NCBI RefSeq assembly: GCF_002954765.1
Contig: NZ_MTPW01000001.1
Location: 1,067,501 to 1,131,500 of the forward strand
DNA: 64,000 bases
Source of the DNA: Nonlabens arenilitoris
GTDB lineage: Bacteria; Bacteroidota; Bacteroidia; Flavobacteriales; Flavobacteriaceae
Direction of reading: 5' to 3'
The position numbers were made by a program, and so were the translations under genes. Under the pieces are notes generated by a model. That model had not been told where the DNA came from and made no database searches. It was given only the letters and a program-made list of their open reading frames with translations. Every line of letters begins with the position of its first letter. The first letter of the stretch is position 1. This document shows, one piece after another, positions 1 through 8,251 of this stretch.

Positions 1-1
1 T

Positions 2-166
2 AAAAAACCAGATGCTAATGGTCTTGAATTATTAAAACCTACCGGTGAAAAATTATTTAAAGATTATGATCGCTGCCTATATGAGCGTCTCAAATATGCA
101 GAAGACCACACCTTTACTATTAGAAAAGAGCGTCTAGTTGAAGGAGACCAATTCATACTTTTTTAA
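2..166 (+). CDS. C-terminal fragment of an unrecognised protein
   Basis: An open frame runs from the window edge to a TAA at 164-166 and gives about 54 residues rich in charged and aromatic residues, ending in EGDQFILF. The start lies outside the window. I do not recognise the family. The next gene begins one base after the stop, so the two are probably co-transcribed just upstream of the translesion polymerase genes. A regulator or repair accessory gene is a guess from position only. Confidence 0.5.
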   Translation, partial: KKPDANGLELLKPTGEKLFKDYDRCLYERLKYAEDHTFTIRKERLVEGDQFILF

Positions 167-167
167 A

Positions 168-464
168 ATGTATCAAGAAATGAATATAGAACTCATAAAA
201 ACAGAACTAGCTCAAAAAGTTGAACAACTTATAATGTCTAGAAAAACAAGACAGCAGGAAAGTATGACAGTAGTTTATGAAGTAAAAACCTGGTCTGATA
301 AAGTAGCCGAAACAGAAGACCTTATTCACAAGGTATATCATACTTTAAATGAAGTCTTATCACAAAATGGAATTCATTTTAAAAACGAAATTGAAAAAGA
401 AGGTTTTGTGAGCTTTATGGAGCCTACAGTAAATGATCTAGTGATTAAAAACATGGCAGATTAA
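168..464 (+). CDS. Small hypothetical protein upstream of dinB
   Basis: This frame encodes about 98 residues from the ATG at 168. A TTG at 138 in the same frame would overlap the preceding gene, so I prefer 168, one base past that gene's stop. The product is charged and probably helical, with no signal peptide, membrane segment or motif I recognise. A hairpin terminator follows at 506-537, so it ends the transcript with its upstream neighbour and is separate from dinB. The function is unknown. Being next to DNA-damage genes is suggestive only. Confidence 0.6.
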   Translation: MYQEMNIELIKTELAQKVEQLIMSRKTRQQESMTVVYEVKTWSDKVAETEDLIHKVYHTLNEVLSQNGIHFKNEIEKEGFVSFMEPTVNDLVIKNMAD

Positions 465-505
465 TTAAACTGTAGCACATAAAATAACAAACGTGTTAGT
501 CTATA

Positions 506-537
506 AACCTCACAAGAAAAATCTTGTGAGGTTTTTT
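506..537 (+). terminator. Rho-independent terminator
   Basis: A 12-bp stem beginning AACCTCACAAG, with an A-rich 4-base loop, is followed by a run of six T. It separates the small upstream gene from dinB. Confidence 0.8.
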
Positions 538-559
538 GACCGCTAGTTTTAAAAGAAAA

Positions 560-623
560 GCGATAAACACCATAACCCATTATATAACTCGCGATAAGAA
601 ACACTATAAGTCATGAGCGATAA
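560..623 (+). promoter_or_regulatory. Three direct repeats GCGATAA around the dinB start
   Basis: The heptamer GCGATAA occurs at 560-566, 591-597 and 617-623. The first and last are followed by ACA and the middle one by GAAACAC. The last copy lies inside the dinB start region. Spacings of 31 and 26 bases are roughly helical multiples. They could be operator half-sites for an SOS-type regulator, but no palindrome is apparent and a role is only inferred. Confidence 0.25.
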
Positions 624-1830
624 ACAAATCATACATCTAGATCTAGATACGTTCTACGTATCTGTAGAAAGAAAGATGGATGCACGCCTTACTAATCGTC
701 CTATATTAGTAGGTGGCACTAGTGACCGCGGTGTGGTGGCTGCCTGCAGTTATGAAACTAGAGGTTATGGAGTACATAGTGGAATGTCTATGAAACTAGC
801 AAAACAGCTTTGCCCAGAAGCTGTGGTAATAAGAGGAAATGCTGGTATCTATTCAAAACACTCTGATGAAGTTACTGAGATTATCAAACAAGAAACACCT
901 CTTTTTGAGAAATCGAGTATTGATGAATTCTATGCAGACCTGTCTGGAACAGATCGTTTCTATGGCTGTTATAAACTAGCCACAGAGATACGCAAGAAAA
1001 TCATTAAAGAAACTGGATTACCTATATCATTTGGCTTGTCCGCTAATAAGGTAGTATCAAAAATCGCCACTGGCGAGGCAAAACCTAATAACCAGCTTAT
1101 GATCTCTCAAGGGACAGAAAAGCTTTTTATAGCACCTCTTTCCATAAAAAAGATACCACAGGTAGGCGATAAAACGTATCAAACACTAAGACATCTAGGC
1201 ATTAAACGCATTGGTACTATTCAAGAAATGCCTGAAGAAATGATGGTTAATGTACTAGGTAAAAATGGCGGTATAATATGGCGACGTGCACAAGGAATAG
1301 ATAACAGACCGGTAGTTGCCTTTAATGAACGTAAATCTATAAGCACAGAGCGCACTTTTGACCGTGACACTATAGATATTAAAAAATTAAAATCAATTCT
1401 TATTGCCATGACAGAAAATCTAGCTTTTCAATTAAGACGTGGTGATAAGTTAACTGGCTGTATTAATGTTAAGATAAAATACTCTGACTTTAACACCTAT
1501 ACAAAACAAATGCGTATCCCGTATTGTAGCGCAGACCATATTTTAATTCCACACATCTTAGAAATCTTTGAAAAACTTTACAATCGTAGACTTTTGATAA
1601 GATTGATAGGGATAAAATTCTCGCACATAGTAAATGGACACTATCAGATTAATCTTTTTGACGATAATGAAACCTCTATGAACTTATATAAGGCATTAGA
1701 TAAAATAAGGGAAAAATATGGCGATAGAACTGTTATGAGAGCCGCTGGAATGGAGTCAAAAACCATAGGTAGAATGTTAAACCCATTTAATGGATTACCA
1801 CCTGTAGTCCTAGCACATCGCAAACAGTAA
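613..1830 (+). CDS. dinB: Y-family DNA polymerase IV (DinB)
   Basis: The product is a translesion DNA polymerase that copies past damaged bases. The 405-residue protein has the Y-family catalytic core: an N-terminal HLDLDTFY motif with metal-binding D10, and SSIDEFYADL at 101-110 supplying D104 and E105. A thumb with helix-hairpin-helix character lies near 175-215, and a little-finger domain from about 240 to 345. Length is slightly above the usual 350-360 because of a C-terminal tail. The DnaE2-like polymerase gene begins 11 bases downstream, which suggests an operon analogous to the ImuB-DnaE2 mutasome. Here the Y-family member keeps its catalytic acids, unlike ImuB, so it should be an active polymerase. 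Confidence 0.93.
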   Translation: MSDKQIIHLDLDTFYVSVERKMDARLTNRPILVGGTSDRGVVAACSYETRGYGVHSGMSMKLAKQLCPEAVVIRGNAGIYSKHSDEVTEIIKQETPLFEKSSIDEFYADLSGTDRFYGCYKLATEIRKKIIKETGLPISFGLSANKVVSKIATGEAKPNNQLMISQGTEKLFIAPLSIKKIPQVGDKTYQTLRHLGIKRIGTIQEMPEEMMVNVLGKNGGIIWRRAQGIDNRPVVAFNERKSISTERTFDRDTIDIKKLKSILIAMTENLAFQLRRGDKLTGCINVKIKYSDFNTYTKQMRIPYCSADHILIPHILEIFEKLYNRRLLIRLIGIKFSHIVNGHYQINLFDDNETSMNLYKALDKIREKYGDRTVMRAAGMESKTIGRMLNPFNGLPPVVLAHRKQ

Positions 1831-1841
1831 AAAGGCTCAAT

Positions 1842-4800
1842 TTGTATTTAAATAATCACACATATTATTCATTGCGTTACGGGACTTTTAATGAGCAGGA
1901 CCTCATTGAACTTGCCCTAAAAAATGATGTGCAAACCATTGTTCTTACAGATATTAACAATACCAGTGCCTGTCTTAATTTTATAAGACTATGCGCACAA
2001 CATCAACTACACGGTGTACTGGGTATAGATTTTAGAAATAAGCACCAGCAACAATATATAGGTATTGCAAGAAATAATGAAGGTTTTCAAGAGCTCAACA
2101 CTTTTCTATCTAATCATCTAGAAAATAAAATTCCATTCCCTTCACAGGCACCAGCCTTTAATAATGCATACATTATATATCCATTTAATAGAGTAATAGA
2201 GATTGGTAAAGTTCGCTTTCGCGAAAGCGAATACATAGGTATCTCTACAGCCACATTACGTAAAATGCCATTTACTAGTTATGTAAACATGCTGGATAAA
2301 ATGGTTGTAATGCAAACAGTAAGTTTTAGGTCTAAAAAAGATTTTAATGCACACCGACTATTGCGCTGTATAGATCTTAATATTCTTTTGAGTCAACTGC
2401 CAGAGTCGCAACAAGGTAATATTGAAGACCAGATGATTCCTGTTTATCAATTAAAAAAAGTTTTTGAAGAATATCCTATAATCCTTCAAAATACGACACA
2501 ATTATTATCACAATGTCATGTCACTTTCAATTTTGAAAACGCACAACTTAATGCAAATCAACAAGTCTACAGCACTAGTAAAGAAGCAGATTATGTTAAG
2601 TTGAGAAAGTTAGCTTATGATGGCATTAAAGATAGGTATCGAAATAAGGAAGATAAAACTGCGGTTATTGAGCGCATAGAGAAAGAAATAGGAATAGTCC
2701 ATAAAAAAGGTTTTGTCGCATATTTTTTAATTAACTGGCGCATCTGTGAATATGCTCGCAGTAAAGGATTCTTTTATGTAGGTCGTGGTAGTGGCGCAAA
2801 TAGCATTTTAGCTTATTTACTTAAAATTACAGAGGTTGACCCTATAGAACTAGATCTATACTTTGAACGTTTTATTAATGACTATAGAACAAGTCCACCA
2901 GATTTTGATATCGATTTTGCATGGGACGACAGGGAAGATATTACACGCTTTATCTTCAATGAATTTAATAATGTAGCGTTGCTAGCAACTTATAATACTT
3001 TTCAATATCGAGCAGTGATAAGAGAATTAGGTAAAGTCTTTGGTTTACCTAGAACAGATATAGATATGCTTACCACTGGTCATTTCCAAATAGAGCAACT
3101 GGATCAAATGCATCAATTAGTATTAAAATACAGCCATTTAATAAAAGATATGCCCAATTATACAAGCATACATGCTGGCGGAATTTTAATCACTGAAAAA
3201 CCTATTCATTACTATAGTGCTACCAGTTTACCACCTAAGGGTTATCGCACCGTACAATTTGACATGCATATTGCAGAAGATGCTGGAATCCACAAATTTG
3301 ATATTCTAGCACAGCGTGGCCTAGGGAAAATACGAGATACCATAGAGATTATTAAATACAATCAACCCAATGCCTCTATAGCAAACCTACATACAGATGT
3401 AAAAATATTTATGCAAGACCCAGAGATTAATAACATGATCTCACAGGCAAAATGTATAGGTTGTTTTTATATTGAGTCGCCAGCAATGAGAATGTTACTA
3501 AGTAAACTCGCTACTAATGATTATATAGGATTAGTTGCTGCAAGTTCTGTCATACGACCTGGAGTTGCACAAAGCGGTATGATGCGCGAGTTTATATTAC
3601 GTACACGATATCCTGAAAAACGTAAAGAAGCGCATCCTATCATGCAAGAAATAATGCCGGAAACCTATGGTATTATGGTATATCAAGAAGATGTTATTAA
3701 AGTTGCACACTATTATGCAAAACTAGACCTTGCTGAAGCTGACGTGTTAAGACGTGGGATGAGTGGAAAGTATCGATCGCGTGAGGAGTTTCAAAAAGTA
3801 GAACGAAAGTACTTTCAAAATTGTATCGATATAGGACATGATCCTATACAAACAGAAGAGATATGGAACCAGATTAAAAGTTTTGCTGGTTATGCTTTTG
3901 CTAAAGGTCACTCAGCATCATATGCGGTAGAAAGCTACCAAAGTCTTTACCTTAAAAAGTACTTCCCATTAGAATACATGGTTGCTACACTTAATAATGG
4001 TGGTGGCTTTTACAGACCCGAACTTTATGTGCATGAAGCAAAGAAATGCGGTGCAATTATAGAGCCTCCATGTATTAACCATAGTGATATTGCAAATGTG
4101 ATAAAGGGAACCAGCATCTATCTGGGCTACAGCTACCTTAAAGAACTAGAGAAAAAAACGATGATACGTATTATCGAGGCACGTCATCTAGATGGATCTT
4201 TTAAATCATTAGAAAACTTTATAGACCGAGTACTGATAAGTATAGAGCAGTTAGCTCTTTTAATACGTATAGATGCTTTTAGATTTACAGGAATAGATCG
4301 ATATGAATTATTGTGGCATGCTCATTTTAAATTGGATAAATCACCTCAGAAATATATACAGAATAAATTATTTATACCTGAACATAAAGAAACCACCATA
4401 CCTAAATTACATACAACAGCTTTAGAGATGGCTTATGAACAAATAGAGCTCTTGGGATTTCCTTTATGTTCTCATTTTGATTTATTACTAGAGCGACCTC
4501 AAAATAATTATGCTCGTGCAGACATGAAAGCACATCACAATAAAATGATATTAATGTATGGCTATGTAGTGAATATTAAAACGACACACACTGCTAATGG
4601 CAAACGCATGCAATTCGGCACTTTTCTAGATGTTAACGGTGATTTTTTTGACACTGTCATGTTTCCGCCGGTAGCTGCTAAAATTACCTTCCGCGGAAGC
4701 GGAATCTATAAAATATATGGTAAGGTGGTAGAAGAATTTGATTTCTATTCTATTGAGGTACATAATATGCATAAGGCAGATTATATTCAAGATCCAAGAT

Positions 4801-4964
4801 TTGCAGAAGAGAATCCACAAACCATGCAACGATTAGAAAAACAATCTAATCTACGGGATCGTAGAATGGGCAATAGTAATGGATATCGTAAGCTAGAATT
4901 ACCCCATGAAAAAATAAAAATACATCAACCTGGAGCGTCGAGAAAATCAAGTAAAACTGGCTGA
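1842..4964 (+). CDS. dnaE2: Error-prone DNA polymerase III alpha subunit (DnaE2-like)
   Basis: The product is a C-family replicative-type polymerase, probably acting in damage tolerance with DinB. The 1040-residue protein has a PHP-like N-terminus (1 to about 230). The polymerase core includes GRGSGANS near 310 and the catalytic acidic motif PDFDIDF at 353-359, and an OB-fold region lies near 900-960. The PHP metal ligands look lost: the usual HxH reads NNH and the usual TDH reads TDI, so PHP nuclease or pyrophosphatase activity is unlikely. No ATG precedes the PHP region, so a TTG at 1842 is the likely start, 11 bases after dinB. A perfect CGCTTTCGCGAAAGCG palindrome (2214) and a variant (4686) lie within the coding sequence and encode RFRES and FRGS. 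Confidence 0.88.
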   Translation: MYLNNHTYYSLRYGTFNEQDLIELALKNDVQTIVLTDINNTSACLNFIRLCAQHQLHGVLGIDFRNKHQQQYIGIARNNEGFQELNTFLSNHLENKIPFPSQAPAFNNAYIIYPFNRVIEIGKVRFRESEYIGISTATLRKMPFTSYVNMLDKMVVMQTVSFRSKKDFNAHRLLRCIDLNILLSQLPESQQGNIEDQMIPVYQLKKVFEEYPIILQNTTQLLSQCHVTFNFENAQLNANQQVYSTSKEADYVKLRKLAYDGIKDRYRNKEDKTAVIERIEKEIGIVHKKGFVAYFLINWRICEYARSKGFFYVGRGSGANSILAYLLKITEVDPIELDLYFERFINDYRTSPPDFDIDFAWDDREDITRFIFNEFNNVALLATYNTFQYRAVIRELGKVFGLPRTDIDMLTTGHFQIEQLDQMHQLVLKYSHLIKDMPNYTSIHAGGILITEKPIHYYSATSLPPKGYRTVQFDMHIAEDAGIHKFDILAQRGLGKIRDTIEIIKYNQPNASIANLHTDVKIFMQDPEINNMISQAKCIGCFYIESPAMRMLLSKLATNDYIGLVAASSVIRPGVAQSGMMREFILRTRYPEKRKEAHPIMQEIMPETYGIMVYQEDVIKVAHYYAKLDLAEADVLRRGMSGKYRSREEFQKVERKYFQNCIDIGHDPIQTEEIWNQIKSFAGYAFAKGHSASYAVESYQSLYLKKYFPLEYMVATLNNGGGFYRPELYVHEAKKCGAIIEPPCINHSDIANVIKGTSIYLGYSYLKELEKKTMIRIIEARHLDGSFKSLENFIDRVLISIEQLALLIRIDAFRFTGIDRYELLWHAHFKLDKSPQKYIQNKLFIPEHKETTIPKLHTTALEMAYEQIELLGFPLCSHFDLLLERPQNNYARADMKAHHNKMILMYGYVVNIKTTHTANGKRMQFGTFLDVNGDFFDTVMFPPVAAKITFRGSGIYKIYGKVVEEFDFYSIEVHNMHKADYIQDPRFAEENPQTMQRLEKQSNLRDRRMGNSNGYRKLELPHEKIKIHQPGASRKSSKTG
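2214..2229. repeat. Palindrome CGCTTTCGCGAAAGCG, copy 1
   Basis: A perfect 16-bp palindrome, extended to 18 bp by T and A flanks. It lies inside the DnaE2-like gene and encodes RFRES within the PHP-like region. Confidence 0.95.
4686..4701. repeat. Variant palindrome, ACCTTCCGCGGAAGCG
   Basis: The inner pair is changed symmetrically (T to C and A to G), keeping the central palindrome CTTCCGCGGAAG. The left outer arm has diverged. It lies in the DnaE2-like gene and encodes TFRGSG. The paired change suggests that symmetry, not only sequence, is maintained. Confidence 0.6.
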
Positions 4965-5023
4965 TTGTAATAAGATGTCATAACTTTTAATAGAGCTTAT
5001 AAAAAGCTGAATAGTCAACACAA

Positions 5024-6286
5024 ATGAATTACGAGAGAATAAAAGAAAAATTAGAAATTCTAGCAGATGCTGCAAAATATGATGTAAGCTGCAGTAGTAG
5101 TGGTAGTAAAAGACAAAACAAAAACAAAGGACTAGGCGATTCTAGCGGCATGGGTATATGTCATACTTATACTGAAGATGGTCGCTGTGTATCCCTGCTT
5201 AAAATTTTACTAACTAACGTATGCATATTTGACTGTGCTTATTGCGTGACTAGAAAGTCTAACGATATTAAACGTGCTGCTTTTACTGTACAAGAAGTAG
5301 TTGACCTCACTATAAATTTTTACCGTCGCAATTATATTGAAGGATTGTTTTTAAGTTCTGGAATTTTTAAAAGTCCTGATGCAACAATGGAAAGATTGAT
5401 AAGGGTAGCAAAAAAGTTAAGAGAAGAAGAAAATTTCAATGGTTATATTCACCTTAAGTCGATTCCAGGTGCTAGTGACGAGTTAATGCAAGAAGCAGGA
5501 TTATATGCTGACCGATTATCTGTAAATATTGAAATCCCTACTAAAGAAGGATTAAAATTACTAGCGCCTGATAAGGATCATAAAGATTTTATTAAACCGA
5601 TGAAAGCGGTTCAGAATTCTATTCAGATATATAAATCAGAAAAAAAACTCATAAAAAACACGCCTATTTATGCACCGGCAGGTCAAAGCACACAAATGAT
5701 AGTAGGTGCAACTGGTGAAAGTGATCGCGATATAATGTACAGCGCAAATTTCTTTTACAATAAATTTCAAATGAAGCGTGTATACTACTCTGGATATATA
5801 CCTGTGGCAAACGACTCTAGATTACCAGCTATTGGTACAGAAGTACCTATGATGAGAGAAAACAGACTTTACCAGACCGACTGGTTGCTAAGATTTTATG
5901 GATTTAATATTCAGGAAATACTTAACGAGTCACATCTAAATCTAGATATGGATATAGACCCTAAACTTTCATGGGCATTGCGTAATCTGGATCAATTTCC
6001 TGTAGATATTAATAAAGCTGATAAACGAATGATTGCTCGTGTACCAGGTATAGGTATGAAATCAGTAGGCAAGATTTTAAGTGCTAGACGTTATAGAAAA
6101 CTAAATTGGGAGCATCTTAAAGCAATAGGCATCTCGATGAATCGATCTAAGTATTTTTTAACTTGTAATTCTAGAGAATTTGAGACAAGAGATCTGACAA
6201 GCGCTAAAATAAAAAGTTTGATAATGCTCAATTCTAAAAGTAAGTATCGAAAGAATTTTAACTATCAACTCAATTTGTTCTCATGA
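5024..6286 (+). CDS. Radical SAM protein, putative DNA modification/repair
   Basis: This 420-residue protein carries the radical SAM cluster motif CxxxCxxC at C67, C71 and C74 (CIFDCAYC), which binds a 4Fe-4S cluster and S-adenosylmethionine. A C-terminal helix-hairpin-helix region (about 320-360, with RVPGIGMKS) implies DNA contact. It matches the family known as the radical SAM partner linked to uracil-DNA glycosylase (TIGR03916). The next gene overlaps its stop by four bases and encodes the matching DUF4130/TIGR03915 partner, which strongly supports the assignment. The family's substrate is not established. I infer a DNA lesion or modification from the helix-hairpin-helix and from the polymerase neighbours. 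Confidence 0.88.
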   Translation: MNYERIKEKLEILADAAKYDVSCSSSGSKRQNKNKGLGDSSGMGICHTYTEDGRCVSLLKILLTNVCIFDCAYCVTRKSNDIKRAAFTVQEVVDLTINFYRRNYIEGLFLSSGIFKSPDATMERLIRVAKKLREEENFNGYIHLKSIPGASDELMQEAGLYADRLSVNIEIPTKEGLKLLAPDKDHKDFIKPMKAVQNSIQIYKSEKKLIKNTPIYAPAGQSTQMIVGATGESDRDIMYSANFFYNKFQMKRVYYSGYIPVANDSRLPAIGTEVPMMRENRLYQTDWLLRFYGFNIQEILNESHLNLDMDIDPKLSWALRNLDQFPVDINKADKRMIARVPGIGMKSVGKILSARRYRKLNWEHLKAIGISMNRSKYFLTCNSREFETRDLTSAKIKSLIMLNSKSKYRKNFNYQLNLFS

Positions 6287-7086
6287 CTACTACATTATTA
6301 TATGATGGTAGTTTAAATGGTTTATTAACAGCTATTTTCACCATATATGATCATAAGATAAAACTACCTATTATCTCTAAAGCCTCAAACACGCAAAAAA
6401 ATCTTTTTGATGGTACAGAAATAGTTATTACTGACACAGTAAAAGCACAAAGGGTATGGAAACGCTTTGAATCCATTTGTAATCACAGAGATTCCTATCA
6501 AGTATATTGTGCGTTTCTAAGTGAAATAACTGGCATGGAAAACACTATTTACGAATATATAAAAATGACTTTTCAGGCAAAAAAAGCTCCAGGTGGTGAT
6601 TTCACAAATCCAGTAGTTTTAAAGATTGCACAAGCGGCAAAAATGGTAGGTAGAGAAAAACACAGAATGGAGGCCTTTGTTAGATTTCATTTAATAGATG
6701 AAGAAACGTACTATGCTAATATTGAACCAGATTTTAATGTATTGCCATTAATCGTAAAACATTTTAAAAATAGATATGCAGATCAAAACTGGATCATATA
6801 TGACTTAAGTCGTGACTATGGCATAAGTTATAATCAAATTAATGTTCAAGAAGTACATATCGAATTTAAAACACCTAAAGGCCAACGCGGTATCTTAAAC
6901 AACAATAACAATTCTTATAGCCATAAGCTATCGGCAAAAACAAAATTTGAAGAAGTAGAAAATAATTACAGAGATTTATGGAATCAATATTTTAAAAGTA
7001 CAAATATTCAATCTAGAAAGAATATTAAATTACATCTTCAACATGTGCCTAAAAGGTATTGGAAATATTTAAGTGAGAAAGTTTAA
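6283..7086 (+). CDS. DUF4130 / TIGR03915 probable DNA metabolism protein
   Basis: The 267-residue product starts with TTTLLYDGSLNGLLTAIF, typical of the family that pairs with the preceding radical SAM protein. The ATG overlaps the radical SAM stop (ATGA), so the two are translationally coupled. In many bacteria this protein is fused to a C-terminal uracil-DNA-glycosylase-like domain. Here the chain ends after the DUF4130 region, and no glycosylase gene is nearby in the window. There is no signal peptide or membrane segment, so it is cytosolic. The biochemical role is unknown. Its constant pairing suggests it positions or recognises the radical SAM enzyme's substrate. Confidence 0.85.
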   Translation: MTTTLLYDGSLNGLLTAIFTIYDHKIKLPIISKASNTQKNLFDGTEIVITDTVKAQRVWKRFESICNHRDSYQVYCAFLSEITGMENTIYEYIKMTFQAKKAPGGDFTNPVVLKIAQAAKMVGREKHRMEAFVRFHLIDEETYYANIEPDFNVLPLIVKHFKNRYADQNWIIYDLSRDYGISYNQINVQEVHIEFKTPKGQRGILNNNNNSYSHKLSAKTKFEEVENNYRDLWNQYFKSTNIQSRKNIKLHLQHVPKRYWKYLSEKV

Positions 7087-7202
7087 AATTTACAAGAATT
7101 GACAAAATAACCTGTTTACCTTCAAATCATAGTTAAAATCATGCTTTTAGTCGATAAATAGCTAAATGTAAAATAGAAATTAAGTTATTTAATCAAAAAG
7201 TA

Positions 7203-7210
7203 TACATTTG
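7203..7210 (+). promoter_or_regulatory. Bacteroidota -7 element TACATTTG
   Basis: TACATTTG matches the TAnnTTTG -7 consensus 29 bases before the lipoprotein ATG. The -33 element is weak, with only TTAAG at about 19-20 bases upstream. Confidence 0.5.
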
Positions 7211-7238
7211 TTTAATAAATCAATAAATCTACCTCAAA

Positions 7239-7664
7239 ATGAAAAAATTATTTATTGGAGCGATGGCTCTTTCTCTTATGTTCGCTGTAGGATGTAGAGA
7301 AGTAGAAAAAGGAATGGAAGATGCTGCAAATGGCGTTGAAAATGCTGCAGATGCTGCAGGAGACGCTGCTGGCGATGCAATGGATGCTGCTGGTGATGCT
7401 GCTGATGACGCAATGGATGCCGCTGGTGACGCTGCTGAAAGCGCAAAAGATGCTGCAGGAAATGCTATAGATGGAGCAAAAGACGCTGCAAATAATGCAG
7501 TTGACGGTGTTAAAGATGCTGCTAACAATGCAGCTGAAGGAGCAAAAGATGCTGCAAATAATGCTGTAGATGGCGCTAAAGATGCTGCAAACAATGCAGT
7601 TGATAAAGCTGGAGACGCTGCTAAAGGAGCTGCTGATAAAGCAACAGAAGCCGGAAAAAAATGA
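7239..7664 (+). CDS. Ala-rich lipoprotein with LEA-like 11-residue repeats
   Basis: This 141-residue protein has a lipoprotein signal peptide ending AVGC with the acylated cysteine at C19. The rest is almost entirely an 11-residue repeat of the type AxNAxDGAKDA, about nine or ten copies, with Ala at fixed positions alternating with Asp, Lys and Asn. This periodicity predicts a long amphipathic right-handed coiled coil or membrane-lying helix, as in LEA group 3 and apolipoprotein-like proteins. It stands alone between a -7 promoter element and a terminator at 7697. A role in envelope stress or desiccation protection is inferred from the repeat alone. The antisense frame is also open, but only because of the repeat's composition. 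Confidence 0.8.
   Translation: MKKLFIGAMALSLMFAVGCREVEKGMEDAANGVENAADAAGDAAGDAMDAAGDAADDAMDAAGDAAESAKDAAGNAIDGAKDAANNAVDGVKDAANNAAEGAKDAANNAVDGAKDAANNAVDKAGDAAKGAADKATEAGKK
7320..7650 (+). repeat. Degenerate 33-bp tandem repeat within the lipoprotein gene
   Basis: Units such as AAAGATGCTGCAAATAATGC recur every 33 bases and encode the 11-residue motif. Copies between about 7440 and 7610 are the most alike, which suggests recent unit duplication. Confidence 0.75.
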
Positions 7665-7696
7665 TTGGTAAATAATCTATTTTTCTTTGAAATAAT

Positions 7697-7722
7697 AAAA
7701 CCGCCTGTGAGGCGGTTTTTTT
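7697..7722 (+). terminator. Rho-independent terminator
   Basis: AAAACCGCC, a 5-base loop, then GGCGGTTTT and further T. It ends the lipoprotein transcript. From here to 7940 I see only AT-rich sequence and an 8-bp inverted repeat, TACTCAAG (7828) with CTTGAGTA (7854). Confidence 0.85.
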
Positions 7723-7940
7723 ATGCTTTGGATTTAACGTCAGCACAAAAAATAATTTAAAAATGATATATGTATTATCATACCTTTATATACAAAATTA
7801 TGCTATTTATCCCTTAAGTCTACCCGTTACTCAAGGCACTACAATCTAGAAGGCTTGAGTAGCTCATGCTATAGATTAGTAATTTATTTAAGATTATTAC
7901 AAATAAAAAAGAGGTTATTCATTTCTGAACAACCTCTTAG

Positions 7941-8026
7941 TACTCGAGACGGGACTTGAACCCGTACGGGCATTACTACCCATTGGATTTTAAGTCCAAC
8001 GTGTCTACCAATTCCACCACTCGAGC
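7941..8026 (-). tRNA. tRNA-Leu (anticodon UAA)
   Basis: The reverse strand reads GCTCGAG at the 5' end, pairing with CTCGAGT before the discriminator A. The anticodon stem-loop contains TTAAAAT (anticodon TAA). A long variable arm (GGGTAGTAATGCCC) marks a class II tRNA, and the T-loop reads GGTTCAAGTCC. CCA is not encoded. It is 86 nt long and probably co-transcribed with the tRNA-Gly lying 58 bases upstream. Confidence 0.95.
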
Positions 8027-8084
8027 GATTGTGTCCGCGACACATCATTGGTATTATTATAATCTTTTTAAGAACAAACTTTAG

Positions 8085-8156
8085 AGCGAAAGACGGGATT
8101 TGAACCCGCGACCTCCACCTTGGCAAGGTGATGCTCTACCCCTGAGCTACTTTCGC
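8085..8156 (-). tRNA. tRNA-Gly (anticodon GCC)
   Basis: The reverse strand reads GCGAAAG, a D-arm AGCTCAGGGGTAGAGC, an anticodon loop with GCC, a T-arm GGGTTCAAATCCC and a 3' CTTTCGC arm. It is 72 nt long with no encoded CCA. It lies just upstream of tRNA-Leu in the same direction. Confidence 0.95.
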
Positions 8157-8251
8157 AAAATTGAAAAACTCAAAAGCTTTTCAAAGCGAGTGCAAATTTA
8201 ACAACTTTCCTTTATCTGCAAAGAGTTTCAATTAAAAATATTTGATAAAAA

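Noticed and set aside
2214..2229. The palindrome as a rho-independent terminator
   Set aside because: Most copies lie inside genes, have no T-run after them and are transcribed through. Only the copy at 10992 could double as one.
7229..7594. Antisense open frame opposite the repeat lipoprotein
   Set aside because: It is open only because the 33-bp repeat avoids stops on both strands. Its Ala/Ser/Pro-rich product has no signal or family likeness.
7828..7861. Inverted repeat TACTCAAG/CTTGAGTA near tRNA-Leu as an attachment site
   Set aside because: An 8-bp stem with an 18-base loop and no integrase or duplicated tRNA end is not enough.
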